Source: Bacteroidia bacterium (GTDB taxonomy: Bacteria; Bacteroidota; Bacteroidia; J057). From it: DNA of 64,000 bases. The stretch spans positions 62,001 through 126,000 of the forward strand of contig JAWPMV010000001.1 of the NCBI GenBank assembly GCA_033391075.1, in the 5' to 3' direction. Both the position numbers and the translations under genes were made by a program. Positions 38,193 through 46,292 of this stretch are shown here, in pieces. The notes under the pieces are model-generated. The model was not told the origin of the DNA. It did no database searches and was given only the letters and a program-made list of their open reading frames with translations. Position 1 is the first letter of the stretch. Each line of letters starts with the position of its first letter.

Positions 38193-39173
38193 TTATCTCC
38201 TCATATCATCCTCCATAAATATCTCTATCACTTCCTGAACAGAAGTGTCTTTTATAAATCCCAATTCATCAGCCCTTTCCGTTTTAAAATCTGTAGGAAA
38301 GGTCAGCACGACACTTTGGATAAATTCATCGGGCTCCCAGTCAATTCGATCGGCTACTTCTTTGCCAGCCATATCCTCCAGGGTATTGACCATATCGTTT
38401 ACGGTGGTCGTTAGGCCCGGCATGGTGAGGATTCGATTTTTCCCCAGTTTATCTGCAGAAAGTCCCGCTGCATGGATAAAGTTTTGGATCATTCTTCTAG
38501 GGGAAAGTATCCACACACGGGTAGCGCGATCAACGGGACATTTGGCCCTTTCTCCTTGCAAAGGTTCCCGAATAATCCCACTGATAAATGAGGTCGTTGC
38601 TGCATTGGCTTTTCCTCCTCTGACTACGATAGAGGGCAATCTTAAAATTCGCCCATCAATAAAGCCCCGTCTGCTAAAGTCATTCACCAATAATTCCCCC
38701 ACTACCTTTTGCATCCCATAGGAACTCATCGGAGTAGCTGCTGTTCCGTCTTCTATGACTCCTTTCGCCAGCTCTCCACCAAAAGCAGCACAACTACTTG
38801 AAAAGACAAATAGCGGCTTATAGGCAAATTCACGACAGAGCTCCAGCATTTGTAAGCTCGCATGGAAGTTTACATTCATCCCCAGATCAAAATTTTTCTC
38901 AGCCTCTCCACTTACCACCGCTGCCAAATGAAAAATCACATCTACGGGCTTTTCCAATAGAGCTCTTAGGCTGGATTCACTACAAATATCATCTGCGATC
39001 AACTTCAAACGAGGATCATCCGGAAATCCATCCGGTAAATATTTATCGAAAAGAATCAGTTCGCTGATTGCTTTGGATGCCGTGCCGTTTAGGGAAATGC
39101 TGCCTTCTTTCAGCAAGCGCAACGCAAGCTTTTTTCCCAGAAATCCGGCCGCTCCGAAGATGATGATGCGCAT
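38193..39173 (-). CDS. NAD-dependent epimerase/dehydratase, DenD (D-erythronate dehydrogenase)-like
   Basis: A 326-residue extended SDR: GAAGFLGKKLA at the N-terminus, HLAAVVSGEAE, catalytic SSCAAFGG and YGMQK. The VSGEAE and RLPSIVVRGGKAN segments are what I associate with the DenD/D-erythronate dehydrogenase group, which oxidises C4 sugar acids. A GntP-type permease gene directly upstream (100 bp) supports uptake of a sugar acid. Subfamily is from recall of pattern. Confidence 0.8.
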   Translation of the reverse strand: MRIIIFGAAGFLGKKLALRLLKEGSISLNGTASKAISELILFDKYLPDGFPDDPRLKLIADDICSESSLRALLEKPVDVIFHLAAVVSGEAEKNFDLGMNVNFHASLQMLELCREFAYKPLFVFSSSCAAFGGELAKGVIEDGTAATPMSSYGMQKVVGELLVNDFSRRGFIDGRILRLPSIVVRGGKANAATTSFISGIIREPLQGERAKCPVDRATRVWILSPRRMIQNFIHAAGLSADKLGKNRILTMPGLTTTVNDMVNTLEDMAGKEVADRIDWEPDEFIQSVVLTFPTDFKTERADELGFIKDTSVQEVIEIFMEDDMRR

Positions 39174-39177
39174 AGGG

Positions 39178-39270
39178 ACGTGTTGGTGTTTTTGTGTGTT
39201 AGTGTGTTAGTGTGTTGGGGTTCCTTCGGTCATTGACAACTCACGTACCCCAGCACACCAATACGTTTTT
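39178..39270 (-). repeat. intergenic GTGTTC/CGTATT element, copy D
   Basis: Lies directly 3' of the GntP gene (minus strand). On the minus strand it begins ACGTATTGGTGTGCTGGGG and ends with four AACAC units in about 30 bases; the arms can pair around a 25-base loop. Confidence 0.6.
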
Positions 39271-39272
39271 AC

Positions 39273-40658
39273 TTATTTAAAAGGCAATACATAAGAAAAT
39301 AGCATCACCTGAACCAATCCAATCAGCGAAAAGGTCGCAAGCACAAGCGTCCAGGTCTGCAAGGCTTCTTTCTCCGTAAATCCACTCATTTTAGATACTA
39401 CCCAGAAACCACTATCATTCATCCAGGAGATAAAACCGGATCCAAAACCAATGGCTAAGAAGACATAAACCATATGATATGGAAGCGCTGAGCCATCCCC
39501 TACCAGAGAAAGCATAATGCTGGCTGCTGTGATCATAGCTACCGTACTGGAGCCCTGAGCCGTTTTCATAACTGCTGCTATGAACCAGGCAAGTAAAAGA
39601 TAGTGTATGCTGAAGTTTTCGGTGGCCGCTTCAATGGCAGTGCCTATACCACTCAATTTGATCATAGAACCAAAAGCTCCTCCGGCAGCAGTAATAAGGA
39701 TAATCACGCCCGCAATTTCCAGAGGTTTTAAGCTAAACTCCCAGAGACTTTTGGAAGAGAGTTTTTTCTGTTTCGCCCATATCCAAAGTGCGATTCCTGT
39801 ACCCAGTCCCATGGCTATATTTTTATCCCCGAGAAAAGCGAGAATAGAAGGTAAGCTCCCTGTACTCAATTTGACAATAGAAGCCATAGCGATAAGTACG
39901 ATTGGGAGGAGGATAGGAAGCATGGAGAGCAAAAAGGAAGGCGGCGGAACATTGCTGTCTGAGGTGGGAACAGCTACCCGAATCGGTATATCCAGTTTTT
40001 GATTAAGTCTTTTGCCGAGGAAGGCGATGCCCAACGCTGGTAAGATTCCGAATCCCAGTCCTGCCATCATTGTTATGCCTAGTTCAATCCCTAATTGCTC
40101 AGATACAACAAGGGGTCCTGGAGTAGGAGGGACCATCGCATGAGTGATCACGGCACCTCCGGCTATAGCACAGACATAAAGCACATAGTTCTTTCCGGTT
40201 TTACTGGCTAAAGCGATCGCCAGAGGAATCAGGAGGAAGAATACCGTATCAAAAAATACTGGAATGGACAATACAAAGCCACTGATCAAAAGGGCTGCAG
40301 GAGCACGTTTCTCTCCCATGGTATCCAGTAAACCATTTACGATCCTTTCGGCAGCTCCACTTTCCATCATAGCTGTACCAATAATAGCCGCTAAAGCGAT
40401 TACCCATGCGATGCCTCCTGCCAGATTGCCAAAGGATTTCATCGTATGCTCAATCGCGGCCAAAATGGGATTGGCTGCGGCATTTTTTGAGAGGCCTTCT
40501 AAGGGCAGATCAGGAGAAATCAAGCCCACAAATATTGCCGCCAAAATAAGGGCAATAAAGGGATGAAACTTGAAACGGGTGATCATAAGTACAATGGCCA
40601 CAATGCCGAGTAATAAGACGGCAAACGGCCAGGAAGGAGAAGAAAGGAGCGAATCCAT
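39273..40658 (-). CDS. GntP-family gluconate/sugar-acid permease
   Basis: A 461-residue integral membrane protein with about 12 hydrophobic segments along its length. Family-typical segments: FKFHPFIALILAAIFVGL, SIPVFFDTVFFLLIPLA, MVPPTPGPLV and the C-terminal MNDSGFWVVSKMSGFTEKE. GntP proteins are proton symporters for gluconate and related acids. It is first on the minus strand before DenD-like and SDR genes and divergent from the phosphatase/FAD/HAD run. Confidence 0.93.
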   Translation of the reverse strand: MDSLLSSPSWPFAVLLLGIVAIVLMITRFKFHPFIALILAAIFVGLISPDLPLEGLSKNAAANPILAAIEHTMKSFGNLAGGIAWVIALAAIIGTAMMESGAAERIVNGLLDTMGEKRAPAALLISGFVLSIPVFFDTVFFLLIPLAIALASKTGKNYVLYVCAIAGGAVITHAMVPPTPGPLVVSEQLGIELGITMMAGLGFGILPALGIAFLGKRLNQKLDIPIRVAVPTSDSNVPPPSFLLSMLPILLPIVLIAMASIVKLSTGSLPSILAFLGDKNIAMGLGTGIALWIWAKQKKLSSKSLWEFSLKPLEIAGVIILITAAGGAFGSMIKLSGIGTAIEAATENFSIHYLLLAWFIAAVMKTAQGSSTVAMITAASIMLSLVGDGSALPYHMVYVFLAIGFGSGFISWMNDSGFWVVSKMSGFTEKEALQTWTLVLATFSLIGLVQVMLFSYVLPFK

Positions 40659-40820
40659 AGGTAGTAGTAAGTTAGTTCTAGAATTTTGATGTATCCGATT
40701 AGGGAAAGTATAGAAATTTGCTGCAAATTAGAAATTCCTGCTATCGAGATACAAAGTTTACGCCTGCTTAAAAAAAATTAAGGGAAATGCCTTTGTTAAG
40801 TAGTAAATAAGAACCCTACA

Positions 40821-41921
40821 ATGAGAATAAAAAACCTAAGCATCATTCTGGCCTTGATCCTGCTCTTGATGCACAGCAGCCTCTTCGGCCAACAAGACCT
40901 AAAGACGGAATATGTATTCTGGATAACCTATGATGGCCTTCGCTGGCAGGAGGTTTTTGGAGGGGTGGATAAAAAGCTGATGGATAATGAAGACTTTACT
41001 TCCGCTAAAGAAGAGATTGAAGCCCGATTTTGGGACGAAGATCCTCTGGAAAGTCGAAAAAAACTGCTGCCTTTTTTCTGGGAGGTGATCCTTAAGGAAG
41101 GCCAACTCTATGGAAACCGAAATCTGGGAAGTAAAGTGAATTGCAGCAATGATCAGCTCTTTTCTTATCCTGGCTACAATGAGATTTTGACAGGCTTTCC
41201 AGACTCGGAGATCAATAGCAATGACAAAAAATACAATAAGAATATTACCCTGCTGGAATTCGCCAATATGCAGGAAGCTTTTAAAGGGAAAGTTGCTGCT
41301 TTTGGCTCATGGGATGTGTTTCCCTTTATCATCAATGAACCCCGATCCGGCATTACAGTAAATGCAGGCTTTGACATTGCGGAAGAAGCTAATTTAAGCG
41401 ATAAGGAATTATTGCTAAATGAAATTCAGCCTCAAACGCCCAGTCCCTGGTCAACGGTTCGACTGGATGTTTTTACCCACCATTATGCCAAAGAATACTT
41501 GCGCAAATTTGAACCGCGACTTCTTTACATTGCCTATGGAGAAACGGATGATTTTGCGCATGGAGGAGATTATGATGCTTATTTGAAATCGGCCTGGCAA
41601 ACAGATGCATTTATTCGGGAACTTTGGAACTATGCTCAATCCCATCCCAAATACCGAGGGAAGACCTCTTTGGTTATTTCTACAGATCACGGTCGTGGAA
41701 CTGTACCAATCGATGCCTGGAAAAGTCATGGAAATAAAATAGAAGGGGCGGAAGAAATTTGGATAGCTGTCCTGGGTCCTGATACTCCGGCCCTTGGTGA
41801 AGTGAAAGAGGGACCCATTTTGTATCAAAAACAATTGGCTCAGACGGTAGCTCATCTGCTGGGAATTCAATATAAAAGCAATAAGCCTTCGGGAGAAAAG
41901 ATAAAGAGAGCTTTTAAATAA
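40821..41921 (+). CDS. alkaline-phosphatase-superfamily hydrolase, exported
   Basis: A 366-residue exported protein (signal ends SLFGQ). Metal and nucleophile positions of the alkaline phosphatase superfamily can be followed: WITYDGLRWQEVFGG (Asp), FSYPGYNEILTG (candidate nucleophile Ser), YGETDDFAHGGDY (Asp and His), ISTDHGRGT (Asp-His) and a late KSHGN His. Relatives include phosphodiesterases, phosphonoacetate hydrolases and phosphoglyceromutases; which applies here is open. It begins a plus-strand run with the FAD oxidoreductase (35 bp) and the HAD phosphonatase-like gene, so phosphorus acquisition is plausible. Confidence 0.8.
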   Translation: MRIKNLSIILALILLLMHSSLFGQQDLKTEYVFWITYDGLRWQEVFGGVDKKLMDNEDFTSAKEEIEARFWDEDPLESRKKLLPFFWEVILKEGQLYGNRNLGSKVNCSNDQLFSYPGYNEILTGFPDSEINSNDKKYNKNITLLEFANMQEAFKGKVAAFGSWDVFPFIINEPRSGITVNAGFDIAEEANLSDKELLLNEIQPQTPSPWSTVRLDVFTHHYAKEYLRKFEPRLLYIAYGETDDFAHGGDYDAYLKSAWQTDAFIRELWNYAQSHPKYRGKTSLVISTDHGRGTVPIDAWKSHGNKIEGAEEIWIAVLGPDTPALGEVKEGPILYQKQLAQTVAHLLGIQYKSNKPSGEKIKRAFK

Positions 41922-41956
41922 AAGCTTCAATAAGCAAAAGCGAATAGAAGAAATTT

Positions 41957-43117
41957 ATGTCTGAGAAAACATATGATCTTTTGATTGTAGGTGGAGGGAT
42001 ACTGGGAACATTTCATGCCTATCATGCCCTTTCAAAAGGGCTGAAAGTGGCCTTGTTGGAGAAAGATGCCAGACCTCGAGGAGCGACAGTAAGAAACTTC
42101 GGTCAGATTGTTCCTTCCGGAATGGATGCCAAATGGCAAGGCTATGGTAGGAGGAGCTTGGAAATCTACAAATCCATTCAGGCAAAGTTTGATATTACGC
42201 TTCGGCAAAATGGGAGCATTTATCTGGCTTCTGACGAAGAGGAAATGAACCTGCTTCATGAATTGAGCGAGATAAACGAAAAGCATAATTACGCATCAGA
42301 AGTTTGGGATGCTCAAAAGTGTCTGCATAACTATGAAGGCTTGCGAAAGGATTATTGTATGGGTGGATTGTTTTATCCGGAGGAAGTTACCCTGGAACCG
42401 GAGACGGCTATTCATCGCATCCTTGATTATCTGGTAGAGCAAAAAAACCTGGATTACTTTCCCTTACATGCAGTAAATGGAGTAGAAATAAAAGGGCAGA
42501 TCTGTCAAATTTTAAGTATTCAAGGCAAAAGTTTTCAGGCAGATAAAGTTATCCTGTGTAGCGGCGCTGAGTTTCACTTACTTTTTCCAGAGATCTTCAG
42601 AGAAAGCGATATGGAATGGGTGAAGCTTCAGATGCTGAAAACCTTTCCGCAAAAGCAACAAGTTATACAGGGATCGATTCTTAGCGGCCTAAGTATCCGC
42701 CGTTATGAAAGTTTTCGAGAATGTCCTTCTTATGCTCAGATAAAGTCCAAAGAAGATCCGGAAAGTTTTGCGCGCAAGTGGGGAGTTCATATCCTGTTTA
42801 AGCAAGCAACAGATGGTTCTGTGATATTGGGAGATAGTCATGAATACGCATTGGCGACGGAGGCCGGGAAATTGGACTATATGCTAAAGGAAGAAATCAA
42901 TAACTTCATCATCGAGGAGTCTAAAAAAATCTTTGATTTAGAAACCTATGAAATTGCCCATACCTGGTACGGAATTTACACCCAGTGCAAGCATAAAGAT
43001 ATTTTTCAATATACTATAGAAGATAAAATCCATATAGTCACCGGGATCGGTGGCAAAGGCATGACCGGAAGTGCTGGTTTTGCGGAGGAACATTTGGAAA
43101 AGGTGTTGGGGTTATAG
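41957..43117 (+). CDS. FAD-dependent oxidoreductase of the phosphonate-associated (DadA-like, TIGR03364) type
   Basis: A 386-residue amine-oxidase-like flavoprotein. N-terminal dinucleotide fold YDLLIVGGGILGTFHA with an acidic LLEKDARPRGATVRNFGQI; the RGAT-RNFGQ stretch is what I recall from the TIGR03364 group found beside phosphonatase genes. C-terminal FAD segment TGIGGKGMTGSAGFAEEH. These enzymes oxidise glycine-, sarcosine- or aminoethylphosphonate-like amines to aldehydes. Next gene encodes a phosphonatase-like HAD after 74 bp. Confidence 0.88.
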   Translation: MSEKTYDLLIVGGGILGTFHAYHALSKGLKVALLEKDARPRGATVRNFGQIVPSGMDAKWQGYGRRSLEIYKSIQAKFDITLRQNGSIYLASDEEEMNLLHELSEINEKHNYASEVWDAQKCLHNYEGLRKDYCMGGLFYPEEVTLEPETAIHRILDYLVEQKNLDYFPLHAVNGVEIKGQICQILSIQGKSFQADKVILCSGAEFHLLFPEIFRESDMEWVKLQMLKTFPQKQQVIQGSILSGLSIRRYESFRECPSYAQIKSKEDPESFARKWGVHILFKQATDGSVILGDSHEYALATEAGKLDYMLKEEINNFIIEESKKIFDLETYEIAHTWYGIYTQCKHKDIFQYTIEDKIHIVTGIGGKGMTGSAGFAEEHLEKVLGL

Positions 43118-43178
43118 TGTGTTGGTGTATTGGCGTTATCTCTGATTAACACCAGTACCCAAACACTCCAATACGTTC
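43115..43178 (+). repeat. intergenic GTGTTC/CGTATT element, copy C
   Basis: Begins within the stop codon of the FAD gene: TAGTGTGTTGGTGTATTGG, a short loop, then a complementary AACACC...AAACACT arm and terminal CCAATACG. Imperfect stem of about 20 bp. Confidence 0.65.
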
Positions 43179-43191
43179 AAAACTCAAAACT

Positions 43192-43860
43192 ATGATTAAA
43201 CTTTTCGTATTTGATATGGCCGGAACCAGCGTTGATGAAGATAACCTGGTTTACAAAACCATCCGCAAAGCAATAGCAGAAGCAGGACATGAGGTTTCTT
43301 TGGAAACTGTGCTTGAATTTGCAGCGGGCAAAGAAAAACTTCAGGCTATAACAGATGTGCTGACTCATCTTCATGGCGAAGCAGATGGAGCTCATGCCTA
43401 TCAAATCTTCCAGGATTTTCGGGCGAAATTAAAGGTGGCCTATGATGAAGAACCCGTGAAACCTATCAAAGATGTGGAGGAAGTATTTGAAGGATTACGG
43501 GCGAAAGGAATAAAGGTAGCCTTGAATACAGGATATGACCGAGCCACTGCGGAGAAGCTCATGGGAAAACTGGGCTGGACCCTGCCCGAAACGGTAGATT
43601 ATTTGGTAACTGCCAGTGATGTGGAAGCTGGAAGGCCGATGCCGGATATGATCTGGAAAGCTATGTATCAAGCAGGTATCAACGAACCTGAAGAAGTAGC
43701 CAAGATTGGAGACTCTGCCATAGATATAGAAGAAGGCCACAATGCTGGCTGTGGACTGGTATTAGGTATTACTACCGGAGCCCAGACCACTCAACAACTG
43801 GCAAAAGCAAAGCCGCATCAAATCCTTGATGCGGCAATAGAAATTTTAACTCTTGTATGA
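43192..43860 (+). CDS. HAD-family phosphonatase-like hydrolase (TIGR03351 type)
   Basis: A 222-residue HAD hydrolase with motif I DMAGTSVDED (nucleophile Asp), a cap segment GKEKLQAITDVL whose lysine could form the Schiff base used by PhnX on phosphonoacetaldehyde, motif II NTGYDR and motif III GDSAIDIEEGHNAGCG. It pairs with the preceding FAD oxidoreductase in a likely two-step amine oxidation then C-P cleavage route. The function is by family and context; a general phosphatase cannot be excluded. Confidence 0.87.
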   Translation: MIKLFVFDMAGTSVDEDNLVYKTIRKAIAEAGHEVSLETVLEFAAGKEKLQAITDVLTHLHGEADGAHAYQIFQDFRAKLKVAYDEEPVKPIKDVEEVFEGLRAKGIKVALNTGYDRATAEKLMGKLGWTLPETVDYLVTASDVEAGRPMPDMIWKAMYQAGINEPEEVAKIGDSAIDIEEGHNAGCGLVLGITTGAQTTQQLAKAKPHQILDAAIEILTLV

Positions 43861-43864
43861 TTTT

Positions 43865-43916
43865 ATGTGTTCTGGTGTTCTCGTATTCGGGAATATTCAG
43901 GAGAACACTTGAGCAC
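43865..43916 (+). repeat. intergenic GTGTTC/CGTATT element, copy B
   Basis: Starts 4 bp after the HAD stop: GTGTTCTGGTGTTCTC pairs with GAGAACACTTGAGCAC (13 of 16 positions), loop includes CGTATTC. Bases 43869-43888 are identical to 24037-24056 in copy A. It fills the gap to the convergent acyl-CoA synthetase and may terminate both. Confidence 0.7.
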
Positions 43917-43917
43917 G

Positions 43918-45588
43918 TCAATTTTCCCAAACAACTCCCACTCCACCATCATACCATTTCTCATAATGGATCTGATACTTATCGTCGATGGCTCCTCTTT
44001 TGATCTTGAGAGTAGGGGTGAGGATACTATTTTCTGGCGTCCATTCTTCTGAAACGATTACTGCTTTCTGCAGGCGTTCATGATGATCCAAATTCGGATT
44101 GAGGGCCTTGAGAGTCGCTTCTATGCTTTCTCCTACCTCATCTTTGGGTTTGGATTTGGCATCTTCGGACAATACAATCAAAGCAATGGGCTGAGGAATT
44201 CCTGTCCCCACTACACAGATCTGCTCTACCAACTCATTCTTGGAGAACTTCATTTCTATGGGACTTGGTGCAACGTATTTTGCTTTAGACGTTTTGAAAA
44301 TATCTTTTACACGTCCGGTAATCCTGACAAAACCTTCCGCATCCATTTCACCTTTATCTCCAGTGTGAAGGAAGCCATCACGAATCGTAGCAGCTGTTTT
44401 TTCTGGTTCGCGGTAGTATTCAACCATATTGGCCAAACTTTTAACGCAAATTTCTCCTTCATCTGTGATCTTCATTTCAACCCCAGGCATCGTCTGACCT
44501 ACCGTTCCGTATTTTTGTTTTCCGGGCAGGTTGGAATGAGAATAAGCAGCATTCTCGGTCATTCCATAAACTTCCAGGATGTTAACTCCCAGTTTGTCGT
44601 ACCATTCAAGGGTAGAAACCGGAATGGGTGCAGCACCCGTAAGGCAAATTCTGGCCTCACTAAGTCCCAAAGCTTCCTTGATTTTCTTTTTGATAATATT
44701 GTTGATCAAAGGAATGCTCAATAGGAGATTCAGGCGACTTGGTGGAAATTTAGCCAATACTCCCATTTGAAATTTGGTCCATATCCGAGGGACTCCCAAA
44801 AAGACTGTAGGACTACAGGTTTTTAAGTTATCCGCAAAAGTATCCAGGGACTGGGCGAAATGAATGGAACCTCCAGATCGCAGCGAGCCCATGGTGATCA
44901 GCATCCGTTCTGCTATATGCGAAAGAGGCAGATAAGAGAAGAATCTGTCCTCCGAGGAGAGGCTAAAGATTTTATGGAAAGTCTCGAAAGCATAAACAGG
45001 CGCTACGAACTTTTGAACCACACCTTTGGGAGTTCCTGTTGTCCCCGAAGTATAGATAATGGTCATTACTTCATCCAGATCTCTGGATGGGCTGTCAGCT
45101 TTAGGTTCATGTTCTCCACAGAACTCATCCCAAGTGGGATAATCTGCGTCAAGTCCATACATCCCATATTTTACACAAGGAAGATCTGCAGATACTCCCT
45201 GGCGCATCTCTGTCCAGTCATGGGTTTCGAGCTTCCCGACAAACATCATCTTTACATCACTATGATCAAGGATATAAGAAACGGTGTCTTGTTTTACATT
45301 GGGATATATAGGCACAGAAATATGCCCGGACATCATGATCGCTAAATCCGACATGATCCATTGTGCACAGTTTCTGGACAAAATTGCGATCCTGCTACCC
45401 GGCTCAAATCCCTGAGCTTCTATAGCTGCCGCCATCTTTCGAACGGCTGTTGCCGCTTCTCCCCATGTCCAGGTATGCCATTGTCCGGCTACCGGTTGAT
45501 GGAGAAAATTTTTATTGGCTTGTTGAGCTTCCCAGTGATACAGGCGCTGAAGAGGAGTTCTTAGGTGAGAGATTGATTCCGAAGACAT
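43918..45588 (-). CDS. AMP-dependent acyl-CoA synthetase (long-chain fatty acid CoA ligase type)
   Basis: A 556-residue adenylate-forming enzyme. P-loop-like motif IIYTSGTTGTPKGVV, adenine motif VYGMTENAAYSH, hinge region HTGDKGEMDAEGFVRITGRVKD, and a C-terminal lid. The eukaryotic-FAA1-like layout with YPNVKQDTVSYILDHSD at the N-terminus suggests long- or medium-chain fatty acids. No signal peptide; peripheral to the inner membrane. Confidence 0.92.
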   Translation of the reverse strand: MSSESISHLRTPLQRLYHWEAQQANKNFLHQPVAGQWHTWTWGEAATAVRKMAAAIEAQGFEPGSRIAILSRNCAQWIMSDLAIMMSGHISVPIYPNVKQDTVSYILDHSDVKMMFVGKLETHDWTEMRQGVSADLPCVKYGMYGLDADYPTWDEFCGEHEPKADSPSRDLDEVMTIIYTSGTTGTPKGVVQKFVAPVYAFETFHKIFSLSSEDRFFSYLPLSHIAERMLITMGSLRSGGSIHFAQSLDTFADNLKTCSPTVFLGVPRIWTKFQMGVLAKFPPSRLNLLLSIPLINNIIKKKIKEALGLSEARICLTGAAPIPVSTLEWYDKLGVNILEVYGMTENAAYSHSNLPGKQKYGTVGQTMPGVEMKITDEGEICVKSLANMVEYYREPEKTAATIRDGFLHTGDKGEMDAEGFVRITGRVKDIFKTSKAKYVAPSPIEMKFSKNELVEQICVVGTGIPQPIALIVLSEDAKSKPKDEVGESIEATLKALNPNLDHHERLQKAVIVSEEWTPENSILTPTLKIKRGAIDDKYQIHYEKWYDGGVGVVWEN

Positions 45589-45749
45589 GTTTTTTCGAGT
45601 AGTTTTAACTGTAACCTTCCTAACAAATGTTTTGTTGGAAATCGTTTAAAAATGCTGAAAAAAATCGGCTTTTACAATATGTCTTGTGTCAACTGCAAGA
45701 GCTCTGTTTTGGGGATTTTCCAGTTGACTTGAAACTTTTTTCATCCTTC

Positions 45750-45822
45750 TACGAATAATTTCGTAATTAAATTTGCAATTACGAACTCTTTCGTATATAA
45801 TTGTAGTACGAATTGTTTCGTA
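45750..45822. promoter_or_regulatory. three BlaI/MecI-type operator palindromes TACGAA-N4-TTCGTA
   Basis: Three perfect 16-bp copies at 45750-45765, 45780-45795 and 45807-45822 (start-to-start 30 and 27 bp) lie 64-136 bp upstream of the regulator start codon. This is the classical place and form of operators bound by dimers of BlaI/MecI/CopY repressors, so autoregulation of the operon by its own first gene is the simplest reading. No other sites of this sequence were noticed in the window. Confidence 0.8.
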
Positions 45823-45885
45823 GATAAAATTTCGAAATTTGATATCTGGTCAAACTTTTCTTTTACCCTCAACATCCTATAGACG

Positions 45886-46269
45886 ATGATACCTCAACCA
45901 ACCAATGGCGAACTGAAAATCCTCCGCATCCTTTGGAAGCAGGGGCCAAGTACAGTTCGTGAAATCAATGAGGTCCTTAATCTGGAACGTGAAGTAGGTT
46001 ATACAACCACACTTAAACTCATGCAGATCATGCATGACAAAGGTCAGCTCTCGCGAACCAAATCCGGTAAGACTCATATTTATACAGCTCTCCTGACCGA
46101 GCAAGACACCCAAAAACAGCTCGTAGACAAGCTTAAGGACAGCCTATTCCAGGGATCTGCCCTTAAGCTTGTAATGCAAGCTCTTGGCGATAAAAGCACT
46201 TCAGCGGATGAGCTTAAGCAAATACGCGACTACCTGGACGAACTATCCGACGAAAGCAAGAACGATTAA
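45886..46269 (+). CDS. BlaI/MecI/CopY-family transcriptional repressor
   Basis: A 127-residue winged-helix regulator. N-terminal winged helix TNGELKILRILWKQGPSTVREINEVLN and YTTTLKLMQIMHDKGQLSRTKSGKTHIY follow the family closely; the C-terminal helices form the dimer and carry the region cleaved in MecI/BlaI by an M56 protease. An M56 protein is encoded 23 bp downstream, and three operators lie upstream, so this is a complete BlaI/BlaR1-type circuit. Confidence 0.93.
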   Translation: MIPQPTNGELKILRILWKQGPSTVREINEVLNLEREVGYTTTLKLMQIMHDKGQLSRTKSGKTHIYTALLTEQDTQKQLVDKLKDSLFQGSALKLVMQALGDKSTSADELKQIRDYLDELSDESKND

Positions 46270-46292
46270 GCAAATAAGAACGAATAAAAGTC

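Noticed and set aside
39178-39270. Short spaced repeats as a CRISPR array
   Set aside because: Units of 6-9 bases without constant repeat and spacer lengths; no cas genes seen.
44080-45345. Two long plus-strand open frames (214 and 161 residues)
   Set aside because: Both antisense to the acyl-CoA synthetase gene, whose motifs are intact.
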